A stretch of 64,000 bases of DNA from Streptomyces cyanogenus. GTDB taxonomy: Bacteria > Actinomycetota > Actinomycetes > Streptomycetales > Streptomycetaceae. The stretch covers positions 4,890,001 to 4,954,000 of the forward strand of contig NZ_CP071839.1 in the NCBI RefSeq assembly GCF_017526105.1, in the 5' to 3' direction. The notes beneath the pieces are model-generated. The model had not been told where the DNA came from, did no database searches, and worked only from the letters and a program-made list of their open reading frames with translations. The position numbers and the translations under genes were made by a program. Numbering within the stretch: position 1 is the first letter of the stretch; each line of letters starts with the position of its first letter. Positions 33,828-42,485 of this stretch are shown here, piece by piece.

Positions 33828-35033
33828 GTGCAGCGCCTCTATGACTTCCTCCGCCGCCACCCGACCTGGGTCGACACCTTCTGGGCCGTCGCCCTGCTCG
33901 CGGTGTCCGCGCTGAGCGTGGTCAACCTCAACCGGGTGCCGGGTCATCACGGGACCATCGCCGAGGGGCTGGCCGTGGCCGCCGTGCTGGGCGTCGTCGT
34001 GGCGCTGCGCCGCCGCTTCCCGGAGCCGATGCTCCTGGTCGCCCTCGTGGTCGGGCTGGCCCAGCTGGTCCTGGACATCGAGACGACCGTCTCCGACTTC
34101 GCCATGCTGGTGATCACCTACACGGTCGCGGCGGTCGGCGCGCGCTGGGCCTCCCGGCTCTCCCTCGCCGTCAGCCTCTGCGCGGCGACCGTGGCCCAGA
34201 TCCGCTGGCCGGCCGAGCAGGCCAGTTTCGCCGGGCACATCGCCCTGGCCGTCTTCCAGACGGTGCCCTTCGCGCTGGCCTGGGTGCTCGGCGACTCCAT
34301 GCGCACGCGGCGCGCCTACTTCGCCCAGCTGGAGGAGCGCGCGGCCTGTCTGGAGAAGGAGCGCGAGGCGCAGTCCAAGGTCGCGGTGGCCGCCGAGCGC
34401 GCCCGGATCGCACGCGAGCTGCACGACGTGGTCGCGCACAACGTGTCGGTGATGGTGGTGCAGGCCGACGGCGCCGCCTACGTCATGGACACCGCGCCCG
34501 ACCAGGCGCGCAAGGCCCTGGAGACGATCTCCTCCACCGGCCGCCAGGCCCTGGCCGAGATGCGCCGCCTGCTGGGCGTGCTGCGCACCGGCGAGCACCA
34601 GGAGAGCGGGGAGTACGTCCCGCAGCCCGACGTCGAGCAGATCGACGACCTCGTCGAGCAGTGCCGCAGCTCCGGCCTGCCGGTCGACTTCAAGGTGGAG
34701 GGCACCCCGCGCCCGCTGCCCAGCGGCGTGGAGCTGACCGCGTACCGGATCGTCCAGGAAGCGCTCACCAACACCCGCAAGCACGGCGGGCCGGACGCGG
34801 GCGCGAGCGTGCGCCTGGTCTACTTCGACGACGGTCTCGGCCTGCTGGTCGAGGACGACGGCAAGGGCGCGCCGCACGAGCTGTACGAGGAGGGCGGCGC
34901 CGACGGACAGGGCCACGGCCTGATCGGTATGCGCGAGCGCGTCGGCATGGTCGGCGGCACCCTGGACGCCGGCCCGCGCCCGGGCGGAGGATTCCGCATC
35001 AGCGCCCTGCTGCCGCTCAAACCGGCCCACTGA
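33828..35033 (+). CDS. Sensor histidine kinase, NarL-type (HisKA_3)
   Basis: 401 aa. Five or so N-terminal transmembrane helices (15-160), a short linker coiled coil (165-190), then DHp with phospho-acceptor His199 in IARELHDVVAHNVSVM and a GHKL domain ending GQGHGLIGMRERVGMVGG. No large sensory domain, so it may sense a membrane signal. The GTG at 33828 follows TACGCT after 7 bases, suggesting a leaderless transcript. Partner response regulator is 77 bases downstream. The signal is unknown. Confidence 0.92.
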   Translation: MQRLYDFLRRHPTWVDTFWAVALLAVSALSVVNLNRVPGHHGTIAEGLAVAAVLGVVVALRRRFPEPMLLVALVVGLAQLVLDIETTVSDFAMLVITYTVAAVGARWASRLSLAVSLCAATVAQIRWPAEQASFAGHIALAVFQTVPFALAWVLGDSMRTRRAYFAQLEERAACLEKEREAQSKVAVAAERARIARELHDVVAHNVSVMVVQADGAAYVMDTAPDQARKALETISSTGRQALAEMRRLLGVLRTGEHQESGEYVPQPDVEQIDDLVEQCRSSGLPVDFKVEGTPRPLPSGVELTAYRIVQEALTNTRKHGGPDAGASVRLVYFDDGLGLLVEDDGKGAPHELYEEGGADGQGHGLIGMRERVGMVGGTLDAGPRPGGGFRISALLPLKPAH

Positions 35034-35110
35034 CACAACCGGGCGCCCTCCGCCGGCGCCTGTGACACCCTCCCCTGAAGCCACACCCCGCACCCGACGA
35101 AAGAGGCCCG

Positions 35111-35782
35111 ATGACGATCCGCGTGATGCTCGTCGACGACCAGGTGCTGCTGCGCACCGGGTTCCGGATGGTGCTCGCAGCGCAGCCGGACATGGAGGTC
35201 GTCGCGGAGGCGGGCGACGGCGTGGAGGCCCTCCAGGTGCTGCGGTCCACCCCCGTCGACGTCGTCCTGATGGACGTCCGGATGCCGAAGCTGGACGGTG
35301 TGGAGGCCACCCGGCGGATCTGCTCCGAGGCCGAGCCGCCGAAGGTGCTCATCCTGACCACGTTCGACCTGGACGAGTACGCCTTCTCCGGGCTGAAGGC
35401 GGGCGCATCCGGCTTCATGCTCAAGGACGTGCCGCCCGGCGATCTCCTGGCCGCCATCCGTGCCGTGCACAGCGGTGACGCGGTCGTGGCGCCCTCCACC
35501 ACCCGGCGCCTGCTGGACCGTTTCGCGCCGATGCTGCCCTCCGTCGGCAAGGAGCCCCGGCACAAGGAGCTGGAACGGCTCACCGAGCGCGAGCGCGAGG
35601 TGATGGTGCTGGTCGCGCAGGGCCTGTCCAACGGCGAGATCGCGGCCCGGCTGGTGCTGAGCGAGGCGACCGTGAAGACCCATGTGGGCCGCATCCTGAC
35701 CAAGCTGGGTCTGCGCGACCGGGTGCAGGTGGTCGTCCTGGCGTACGAGACGGGGCTGGTGCGGGCCGGCGGCCACGGCTGA
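35111..35782 (+). CDS. Response regulator, NarL/FixJ family
   Basis: 223 aa. Receiver domain (1-120) with the acceptor Asp55 in VVLMDVRMPK and conserved Lys105 in SGFMLKDVPP, then a LuxR-type HTH (about 155-210: LTEREREVMVLVAQGLSNGEIAARLVLSEATVKTHVGRI). AAAGAGG precedes the ATG. It is the cognate partner of the kinase just upstream. Targets cannot be told from sequence. Confidence 0.93.
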   Translation: MTIRVMLVDDQVLLRTGFRMVLAAQPDMEVVAEAGDGVEALQVLRSTPVDVVLMDVRMPKLDGVEATRRICSEAEPPKVLILTTFDLDEYAFSGLKAGASGFMLKDVPPGDLLAAIRAVHSGDAVVAPSTTRRLLDRFAPMLPSVGKEPRHKELERLTEREREVMVLVAQGLSNGEIAARLVLSEATVKTHVGRILTKLGLRDRVQVVVLAYETGLVRAGGHG

Positions 35783-35854
35783 CGGCCGACGCCCCGGGCC
35801 GGTACGGGATCCGGCGGACGGCGTCCGCGCGCGTACGGCGCACGGGCCGGGGCC

Positions 35855-36958
35855 TCAGCGCAGGACGCCCTCGATGAAGTCGCTGCCCAGCCGGGCCACC
35901 GTCGACAGGTCCAGCTGGTGCTGGACGTACCGGCCGCGCCGGCAGTCGGTGACCAGACCGGCCTTCTTGAGCACCGTCAGGTGCCGGGATATCTCGGGTG
36001 CCGACATGCCGTGCGCGTCGGCCAGTTCGCTGGTGGTGTGCGGGGCGCGCGCGAGGTGCCGGCACAGCCGCATCCGCACCGGGTGCGCCAGCGCCTCCAG
36101 CCGGCGCGTGAGCTGCTCCACGGACGGGGCCTGCGGCCGGGGAACGCTCGCCGGGTAGGCGATGGAGGGCTGCCAGCCGTACCGGTGCAGGACCATCACG
36201 TGCGGCCAGCCGAGGCTGGTCGGCACCAGCACCAGGCCGCCGTCGCCGGTGGCGGTGCGGCCCACCAGCAGCTTGTCGACCGTGACGAGGCCGGCCTCCT
36301 CGTCCAGCGAGACGGCCCCGGACAGGGACGCGAGGGCCTCGCCCAGGCCCTTGCGGCGCAGCAGTTCGGTCTTGTGCCGGGCGTCCGCGGCCAGCTGAGG
36401 CTGGACGCGGGCCCAGGTGTCGGCGAAGAAGGCGTCGTCGCAGTCGAGCATCAGCTGCCGGAACCAGGCGCGGACGGCCGGCGGATCGGTCAGCAGGCGG
36501 CGCGTGAACCGCTCCTGCACGGCCCCGCGCGCGGCGGCCAGTTCCAGCGAGCGCCGGCGCAGCTCCGGGTCGTCCAGCGGGCCGGGTTCCCGGACGTCGT
36601 AGCGCAGCTGGCAGGTGAACTCCAGGGCGGCGTTGACGAACTGCTCGTCCGTCAACTTGTCCAGCTGGTCCAGCTCCTCGGCGAGCGTGGCCCCGGGAGT
36701 CGCGCGTCCGCCCGGGAGGCCGGCGAAGGGGGCGAAGACGTCCGAGAACGTCGTACGCCACAAGAAGTCCGCCTCGCACAACCGGTCGGCCAGGCAGGGG
36801 TCCAGCCGGGAGGAGACGGCGGTCGCCCAGCCGCGCAGCTCGGGGTGGTGGCCGGGCTCGCTCAGCGCGTGCAACGCCATCCCCAGCTCCGCCAGCGGAG
36901 AGGGCACGACGCACACCCGCTCCAAGGGCAGCCCGGTGATGTCGATGGTCACGCTCAT
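35855..36958 (-). CDS. DUF5937 / ArsR-type HTH regulator
   Basis: 367 aa. The N-terminal DUF5937-like region (residues 1-260, SVTIDITGLPLERV, SPLAELGMALHALSEPGHHP) precedes a C-terminal ArsR winged HTH (about 275-350: LEALAHPVRMRLCRHLARAPHTTSELADAHGMSAPEISRHLTVL). This N-domain/C-HTH order is common in Streptomyces repressors of unknown effector. A 27-bp palindrome lies 38 bases upstream. Start: ATG 36958; ATG 36967 possible. Confidence 0.85.
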   Translation of the reverse strand: MSVTIDITGLPLERVCVVPSPLAELGMALHALSEPGHHPELRGWATAVSSRLDPCLADRLCEADFLWRTTFSDVFAPFAGLPGGRATPGATLAEELDQLDKLTDEQFVNAALEFTCQLRYDVREPGPLDDPELRRRSLELAAARGAVQERFTRRLLTDPPAVRAWFRQLMLDCDDAFFADTWARVQPQLAADARHKTELLRRKGLGEALASLSGAVSLDEEAGLVTVDKLLVGRTATGDGGLVLVPTSLGWPHVMVLHRYGWQPSIAYPASVPRPQAPSVEQLTRRLEALAHPVRMRLCRHLARAPHTTSELADAHGMSAPEISRHLTVLKKAGLVTDCRRGRYVQHQLDLSTVARLGSDFIEGVLR

Positions 36959-36995
36959 GCCCCCCATCGTGCACCCGCCCACTGACAGTGCCCGC

Positions 36996-37022
36996 GTGGA
37001 TTGACGGCAGCCGTCAATCCAC
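36996..37022. promoter_or_regulatory. 27-bp palindromic operator upstream of the DUF5937/ArsR gene
   Basis: Perfect inverted repeat: GTGGATTGACGGC (36996-37008), a central A (37009), and the exact complement (37010-37022). Centre lies 51 bases upstream of the regulator's start. Its length and TTGAC/GTCAA symmetry suit an ArsR-type dimer, implying autoregulation. Confidence 0.65.
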
Positions 37023-37084
37023 GGCACACCGGTGCGGACCGGGAGGCAGGCTGAGGGCACCGGGGCAGCCGCGGAGCCCGATCA

Positions 37085-37104
37085 GTCACCGAGCGCTCGG
37101 TGAC
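37085..37104. promoter_or_regulatory. 20-bp TetR-type palindrome, no adjacent TetR gene
   Basis: GTCACCGAGCGCTCGGTGAC is perfectly symmetrical and matches the ACCGAGCGCTCGGT layout frequent in TetR-family operators. It lies 41 bases upstream of the small gene at 37146. The only TetR gene in the window (52906) has its own different repeats. Confidence 0.6.
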
Positions 37105-37145
37105 GGCTAGTGACCACCAGTACCGTCCCGAGAAGGCGATCCGCC

Positions 37146-37355
37146 ATGAGCGTCACCCAGCAGTACCTCCTCGACAGCTACCGCGCCCGTCTGCACGGCG
37201 AGCCCGAACCGCCCGCGCCGGGCCGCCACGACCTCGGCCTCGTCCGCGAGCTGCGCGACCACCGGCGCTTCCGCGCGGCCATCGGCGAACGCCCGGCACG
37301 CGGGTGGCTCAGGCGCACGCTGGCTCGTTGGCTGCGCCCCCGCGCACTCGGCTAG
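37146..37355 (+). CDS. Small hypothetical protein downstream of a palindrome
   Basis: 69 aa: SVTQQYLLDSYRARLHGEPE, Arg-rich, with a short helix-forming C-terminus ARGWLRRTLARWLRPRALG. No domain recognised. GAGAAGG lies about 12 bases before the ATG. The palindromic operator at 37085-37104 and the position between two minus-strand genes suggest it is a regulated single gene. Small basic proteins of this type near ArsR genes are common in Streptomyces but uncharacterised. Confidence 0.6.
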   Translation: MSVTQQYLLDSYRARLHGEPEPPAPGRHDLGLVRELRDHRRFRAAIGERPARGWLRRTLARWLRPRALG

Positions 37356-37374
37356 CCCCCGGGCCCGCGCGCGG

Positions 37375-38571
37375 TCACGCCGGGTCCGGCAGGCGGTCCA
37401 CGAAGTCCCGTACGGCCGCGCGGACGTCGTCCGCCGTCCACTCCAGGCCGGCGGAACGGACGACGACCTCCGTGAACGCGAGGCCGGGACCGCCGTCGTC
37501 CCAGGCGTTCGCGAAGAGCAGCACCGACGTCTCCTCGGCCTGCCGCACGGCCGCCTCGGCCGCCACGCCGGGCTCGTACGGCAGCCAGACCTGGAACTCG
37601 TGGGTGTGCGGCACCTCCGGGTGGACGCGGGCCCAGGGCACCCCGGCCGCCGCGAAGCCCTCGCGCAGCGCGGCGGCCACCACGCGCGCGTGCCGGACGT
37701 ACCCGGGCAGCCGGGGCAGCTCGCGCTCCAGGCCGATCAGCGCGGACAGGGCGGTCGGGAACTGCTGGAAGACCATGCCGCCGTACCGGTGCCGCCAGGT
37801 CTTCGCCTCCTCCACCAGCGTCACCGGGCCGGCGAGCGCGGCGCCGCCGAAGCCGCCGACGGACTTGTACAGCGACACGTAGACGCTGTCGGCGAGGCCC
37901 GCGATGTCCTGAAGAGGGCGCCCGAAGTGCTCGGTGCACTCCCACAGGCGGGCGCCGTCGAAGTGCACCACCGCCTCGCGTTCCCGGGCCGCCTCGACGA
38001 CCTCGGTGAGCTCCTCCCACGTGGGCAGCACGAAACCGGCGTCCCTGAGGGGCAGTTCCAGCATCAGCGCCCCGAAGGGCTCCTCGACGTCGCGTATCTC
38101 GGCCGCCGTGGGCAGTCGGCGCCCCTCGCCCACCCTGACCGGGCGCAAGCCGCTGACCTGGCTGAAGGCGTGCCGCTCGTGCACCTCGGGATGGGACAGG
38201 GGGTGCAGGGCCACCGTCGGATCGCCGGTGCGGGCCGCCCAGCAGCGCAGGGCCACCTGCTGGGCCATGGTGCCCGTCGGGAAGAACGCGGCGCCCTCCG
38301 TGCCCAGCAGCGCGGCGATCCGCTCCTCCAGGGCCGCCACGATCCGGTTGCCGTAGACGTCGGCCGGCTCGTCCAGGTCGTACACCTCGTCCGCCGCGTC
38401 CATCAGGTGCGCGAGACGGTCGCGGATCGAGCTTCCCCAGTCCGCGCGGGACAGTACCCGCCGGGCCTGTCGCTGGGCCGCCGCGCGCCGCTCCCGCAAC
38501 CGTTCCCGCGTCTGCCGCTCCATGTCCTGCCCGGTGTCCTGGTCCGTGTCCTGCTCAGCCCTGTCGGTCAT
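37375..38571 (-). CDS. Threonine aldolase-like PLP enzyme (beta-eliminating lyase family)
   Basis: 398 aa. PLP-dependent fold-type I enzyme of the PF01212 group: FFPTGTMAQQVALRCW, VVHFDGARLWE and the PLP-lysine segment YVSLYKSVGGFGGAALAG are present. Low-specificity L-threonine aldolases cleave threonine to glycine and acetaldehyde, but the group includes other beta-eliminating lyases. The N-terminal 35 residues are charged and variable. ATG 38571, or ATG 38583, is the start. Confidence 0.85.
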   Translation of the reverse strand: MTDRAEQDTDQDTGQDMERQTRERLRERRAAAQRQARRVLSRADWGSSIRDRLAHLMDAADEVYDLDEPADVYGNRIVAALEERIAALLGTEGAAFFPTGTMAQQVALRCWAARTGDPTVALHPLSHPEVHERHAFSQVSGLRPVRVGEGRRLPTAAEIRDVEEPFGALMLELPLRDAGFVLPTWEELTEVVEAAREREAVVHFDGARLWECTEHFGRPLQDIAGLADSVYVSLYKSVGGFGGAALAGPVTLVEEAKTWRHRYGGMVFQQFPTALSALIGLERELPRLPGYVRHARVVAAALREGFAAAGVPWARVHPEVPHTHEFQVWLPYEPGVAAEAAVRQAEETSVLLFANAWDDGGPGLAFTEVVVRSAGLEWTADDVRAAVRDFVDRLPDPA

Positions 38572-38787
38572 GCCGTGGATCATGCCGCGCGGGCACCGGG
38601 AGGGGCACCAGGGTTTCCGCGCGCGGGCGCCGGGAGGGGCTCCCGTGACTTCCGCGCGCGGGCGCGACGGGCGCGTGGTGAAACCCACAGCCTGTGCACA
38701 GCCGGCCGCCGTGGTACCCGATAGCGTTAACATGACGAGAAATCGTCCGGTACCCAGAGCGGACTGGAACGGGAAGGCCGCCGTCGC

Positions 38788-39780
38788 GTGAGTACAGTCC
38801 ACCAGCCAGACCTCAAGGACCGCCCCGCGCGGCTCACCGTCGGTGTCGTCGGCGCCGGCCGCGTGGGCCCCGCCCTGGCCGCGTCCCTCCAGCTCGCCGG
38901 GCACCGCCCGGTGGCCGTCTCGGGAGTCTCCGACGCCTCCCGCAGGCGTGCCGAGACGATGCTCCCGGACGTCCCGCTGGTGCCGCCCGCCGAGGTTCTC
39001 CAGCGCGCCGACCTGGTGCTGCTCACGGTCCCCGACGACGCCCTGCCCGGCCTGGTCGCCGGGCTCGCCGAGACCGGCGCGGTACGGCCCGGACAACTGC
39101 TCGTGCACACCTCCGGCCGGTACGGCACGAAGGTCCTCGACCCGGCCCTGCGCGCGGGCGCGCTGCCCCTGGCCCTGCACCCCGCGATGACCTTCACCGG
39201 CACGCCGGTGGACGTCCAGCGCCTCGCGGGCTGCTCCTTCGGCGTCACCGCGCCCGAGGAGCTGCGGCTGGCCGCCGAGGCCCTGGTGATCGAGATGGGC
39301 GGCGAGCCGGAGTGGATCAGCGAGCAGAACCGCCCGCTGTACCACGCGGCCCTCGCGCTCGGCGCCAACCACCTGGTGACCCTGGTCGCCCAGTCCATGG
39401 AGCTGCTGCGCACGGCCGGTGTGACGGCCCCCGACCGGATGCTCGGCCCGCTGCTCGGCGCCGCCCTGGACAACGCCCTGCGCTCCGGTGACGCCGCCCT
39501 GACCGGGCCGGTCGCGCGCGGGGACGCCGGTACGGTCGCCGCGCACGTCACCGAGCTGCGCAGGCATGCCCCGCAGACCGTGGTGGGCTATCTGGCGATG
39601 GCCCGCGCGACCGCGGACCGCGCGCTCGCGCACGGCCTGCTGAAGCCGGAGCTCGCCGAGGACCTCCTCGGGGTACTCGCCGACGCAGGCCACGCAGGCC
39701 CCGGCGGCCGAGAAGGCGACGGCACCGACGGCACGCACGGCACCGACGGCACGACCGGCACCGAGGGGAACGACCGATGA
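38788..39780 (+). CDS. Rossmann-like DUF2520 oxidoreductase upstream of panC
   Basis: 330 aa. NADP-type Rossmann core VGVVGAGRVGPALAASLQLAGH (about 17-38) and a C-terminal helical DUF2520 domain (about 150-300, GCSFGVTAPEELRLAAE). The last 22 residues are a GTDGTHGTDGTTGT repeat-like tail. It overlaps panC by 4 bases. Ketopantoate reductase (PanE) belongs to a similar fold, so a pantoate-forming role is a contextual guess only. GTG 38788 is preceded by GGGAAGG. Confidence 0.82.
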   Translation: MSTVHQPDLKDRPARLTVGVVGAGRVGPALAASLQLAGHRPVAVSGVSDASRRRAETMLPDVPLVPPAEVLQRADLVLLTVPDDALPGLVAGLAETGAVRPGQLLVHTSGRYGTKVLDPALRAGALPLALHPAMTFTGTPVDVQRLAGCSFGVTAPEELRLAAEALVIEMGGEPEWISEQNRPLYHAALALGANHLVTLVAQSMELLRTAGVTAPDRMLGPLLGAALDNALRSGDAALTGPVARGDAGTVAAHVTELRRHAPQTVVGYLAMARATADRALAHGLLKPELAEDLLGVLADAGHAGPGGREGDGTDGTHGTDGTTGTEGNDR

Positions 39781-40766
39781 CCACCCTGCTGAGCACCGCC
39801 GAAGAGCTGCACGCGCGCGTGCGCCACGGCCGCCGTGCCGTCGTGATGACCATGGGTGCCCTGCACGAGGGCCACGCGACCCTGATCCGCACCGCGCGGG
39901 AGATCGCCGGCCCGGACGGCGAGGTCGTCGTCACCGTCTTCGTCAACCCGCTGCAGTTCGGCGCGGGGGAGGACCTCGACCGCTACCCGCGCACCCTGGA
40001 CGCCGACCTGAAGCTGGCCGAGCAGTCCGGCGCAGACGCCGTGTTCGCGCCCTCGGCGGACGAGGTCTACCCCGGCGGCGAACCCCAGGTGCGCATCACC
40101 GCCGGACCCATGGGCGAGCGCCTGGAGGGCGCCTCGCGGCCCGGGCACTTCGACGGCATGCTCACCGTCGTCGCCAAGCTGCTGCACCTCACCCGCCCCG
40201 ACGTCGCCCTGTTCGGCCAGAAGGACGCCCAGCAGCTGGCCCTGATCCGGCGCATGGTGCGGGACCTGAACTTCGGCGTCGAGATCGTCGCCGTACCGAC
40301 CGTGCGCGAGGAGGACGGGCTCGCCCTGTCCAGCCGCAACCGCTACCTCGCGCCGGACGAGCGGCGTACCGCGCTCGCGCTGTCCCGCGCGCTGTTCGCC
40401 GGCCGGGACCGGCACGCGGCGCAGGAGGCGCTGCGCGCCCGGGCCCGGGAAGTGCCCTCCACGCACGCGCGTGCCGAGGCGCTGAGCGCCATAGGCGAGT
40501 CCCGCGCGGCGGCCGACGCGCACGCGGTGGCCACCGCCGCGCCCGGCGGCCCGGCGGCCGTCCGCGCCGCCGCCCGCCAGGTCCTGGACGAGGCCGCCCG
40601 CCTCGACCCGCCGCTGAAGCTCGACTACCTGGCGCTGGTCGACCCCGCCGACTTCACCGAGATCGGCGACGACTTCACCGGCGAGGCCGTCCTCGCCGTC
40701 GCAGCCCGGGTCGGCTCGACCCGGCTGATCGACAACCTCCCCCTCATCTTCGGAGCCGCCTCGTGA
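39777..40766 (+). CDS. panC: Pantothenate synthetase
   Basis: 329 aa. ATP-dependent condensation of pantoate with beta-alanine. Motifs: MTMGALHEGHATLIR, VFVNPLQFGAGEDLDRYPRTLDADL, FDGMLTVVAKLLHLTRPD, FGQKDAQQL and EEDGLALSSRNRYL. Longer than E. coli PanC because of an extended C-terminal part. The ATG overlaps the DUF2520 stop and its end overlaps nadB by 4 bases. Confidence 0.95.
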   Translation: MTTLLSTAEELHARVRHGRRAVVMTMGALHEGHATLIRTAREIAGPDGEVVVTVFVNPLQFGAGEDLDRYPRTLDADLKLAEQSGADAVFAPSADEVYPGGEPQVRITAGPMGERLEGASRPGHFDGMLTVVAKLLHLTRPDVALFGQKDAQQLALIRRMVRDLNFGVEIVAVPTVREEDGLALSSRNRYLAPDERRTALALSRALFAGRDRHAAQEALRARAREVPSTHARAEALSAIGESRAAADAHAVATAAPGGPAAVRAAARQVLDEAARLDPPLKLDYLALVDPADFTEIGDDFTGEAVLAVAARVGSTRLIDNLPLIFGAAS

Positions 40767-42460
40767 CCAGCACAGGCATACGACTGCACGCGCCCGCACC
40801 CGGCTGGGCCATCTCCGCGGACGTGGTCGTGGTCGGCTCCGGGGTGGCCGGCCTGACCGCGGCCCTGCGCTGCGAGGCCGCCGGGCTGACCACGGTCGTC
40901 GTCACCAAGGCCCGCCTGGACGACGGCTCCACGCGCTGGGCGCAGGGCGGCATCGCCGCCGCCCTCGGCGAGGGCGACACCCCCGAGGAGCACCTGGCCG
41001 ACACGCTCGTGGCGGGCGCGGGACTCTGCGACGAGGAGGCCGTACGGATCCTCGTCACCGAGGGCCCCGACGCGGTACGGCGGCTCATCGACACCGGCGC
41101 GCACTTCGACGAGTCCTCCGAAGGAGAACTGGAACTCACCCGCGAGGGCGGCCACCACCGCCGCCGGATCGCGCACGCCGGCGGCGACGCCACCGGCGCG
41201 GAGATCTCCCGGGCCCTCGTCGAGGCCGTCCGCGCGCGCGGGCTGCGCACCGTCGAGAACGCACTGGTGCTGGACCTGCTGACGGACGCCGAGGGGCGTA
41301 CGGCCGGGGTCACCCTGCACGTGATGGGCGAGGGCCAGCACGACGGCGTGGGCGCCGTGCACGCGCCCGCCGTGGTCCTCGCGACCGGCGGCATGGGCCA
41401 GGTGTTCTCCGCGACCACCAACCCGTACGTGTCGACCGGCGACGGCGTGGCGCTGGCACTGCGCGCGGGCGCGGAGATCAGCGACCTGGAGTTCGTGCAG
41501 TTCCACCCGACCGTGCTGTTCCTCGGCGCGGACGCGGAAGGGCAGCAGCCGCTGGTCTCGGAGGCGGTGCGCGGCGAGGGCGCCCACCTGGTCGACGCGG
41601 ACGGCGTGCGCTTCATGGTCGGGCAGCACGAGCTGGCCGAGCTGGCGCCGCGGGACATCGTCGCCAAGGGCATCATGCGGCGGATGCAGGAGCAGGACGC
41701 CGAGCACATGTTCCTGGACGCCCGGCACTTCGGCGCCGACATGTGGGAGCACCGTTTCCCGACCATCCTGGCCGCCTGCCGGGCCAACGGCATCGACCCG
41801 GTCACCGAGCCCATCCCGATCGCCCCGGCCGCCCACTACGCCTCCGGAGGCGTCCGTACCGACGCCCGGGGCCGGACCACCGTGCCCGGCCTGTACGCAT
41901 GCGGAGAGGTCGCGTGCACCGGCGTGCACGGCGCCAACCGGCTCGCCTCCAACTCCCTCCTGGAGGGGCTCGTCTACGCCGAGCGGATCGCCGCCGACAT
42001 CGCCGCCGCCCACGCCGGGAGCGGCCTCCACGCGCGCGTGCCGGCACCGGTCCCGGAGCCCGGCAAGCCCGCGCACCCGCTGCTCGCCCCCGAGACCCGG
42101 TTCGCCATCCAGCGGATCATGACCGAGGGCGCCGGCGTGCTGCGCTCCGAGGAGTCCCTCGCCCGGGCCGCCGACCAGCTCCAGAAGCTGCACGCCGAGG
42201 CCCGGGACGCGCTGGAGGAGAACGGCAAGACCGCCGAGCCCGGCGTGGACACCTGGGAGGCGACGAACCTCATGTGCGTGGCCCGGGTCCTGGTCACCGC
42301 CGCCCGGCTGCGCGAGGAGACCCGCGGCTGCCACTGGCGCGAGGACCGCGCCGAGCGCGACGACACCCACTGGCGGCGCCACATCGTCGTACGGCTCAAT
42401 CCGGACCGGTCGCTGGCCGTACGCACCACCGACACCGCAGACTTCCCCCCTATCCGGTAA
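40763..42460 (+). CDS. nadB: L-aspartate oxidase
   Basis: 565 aa flavoprotein oxidising L-aspartate to iminoaspartate, first step of de novo NAD synthesis. FAD motif VVVVGSGVAGLTAALRCEAAG; RWAQGGIAAALGEGDT; HRRRIAHAGGDATGAEISRAL; EFVQFHPTVL; and HYASGGVRTDARGRTTVPGLYACGEVACTGVHGANRLASNS are diagnostic. GTG 40763 overlaps the panC stop. The usual partner quinolinate synthase (nadA) is not in this cluster. Confidence 0.95.
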   Translation: MTSTGIRLHAPAPGWAISADVVVVGSGVAGLTAALRCEAAGLTTVVVTKARLDDGSTRWAQGGIAAALGEGDTPEEHLADTLVAGAGLCDEEAVRILVTEGPDAVRRLIDTGAHFDESSEGELELTREGGHHRRRIAHAGGDATGAEISRALVEAVRARGLRTVENALVLDLLTDAEGRTAGVTLHVMGEGQHDGVGAVHAPAVVLATGGMGQVFSATTNPYVSTGDGVALALRAGAEISDLEFVQFHPTVLFLGADAEGQQPLVSEAVRGEGAHLVDADGVRFMVGQHELAELAPRDIVAKGIMRRMQEQDAEHMFLDARHFGADMWEHRFPTILAACRANGIDPVTEPIPIAPAAHYASGGVRTDARGRTTVPGLYACGEVACTGVHGANRLASNSLLEGLVYAERIAADIAAAHAGSGLHARVPAPVPEPGKPAHPLLAPETRFAIQRIMTEGAGVLRSEESLARAADQLQKLHAEARDALEENGKTAEPGVDTWEATNLMCVARVLVTAARLREETRGCHWREDRAERDDTHWRRHIVVRLNPDRSLAVRTTDTADFPPIR

Positions 42461-42485
42461 CAGCGCCCCAGGAGCAGTGACAGAC

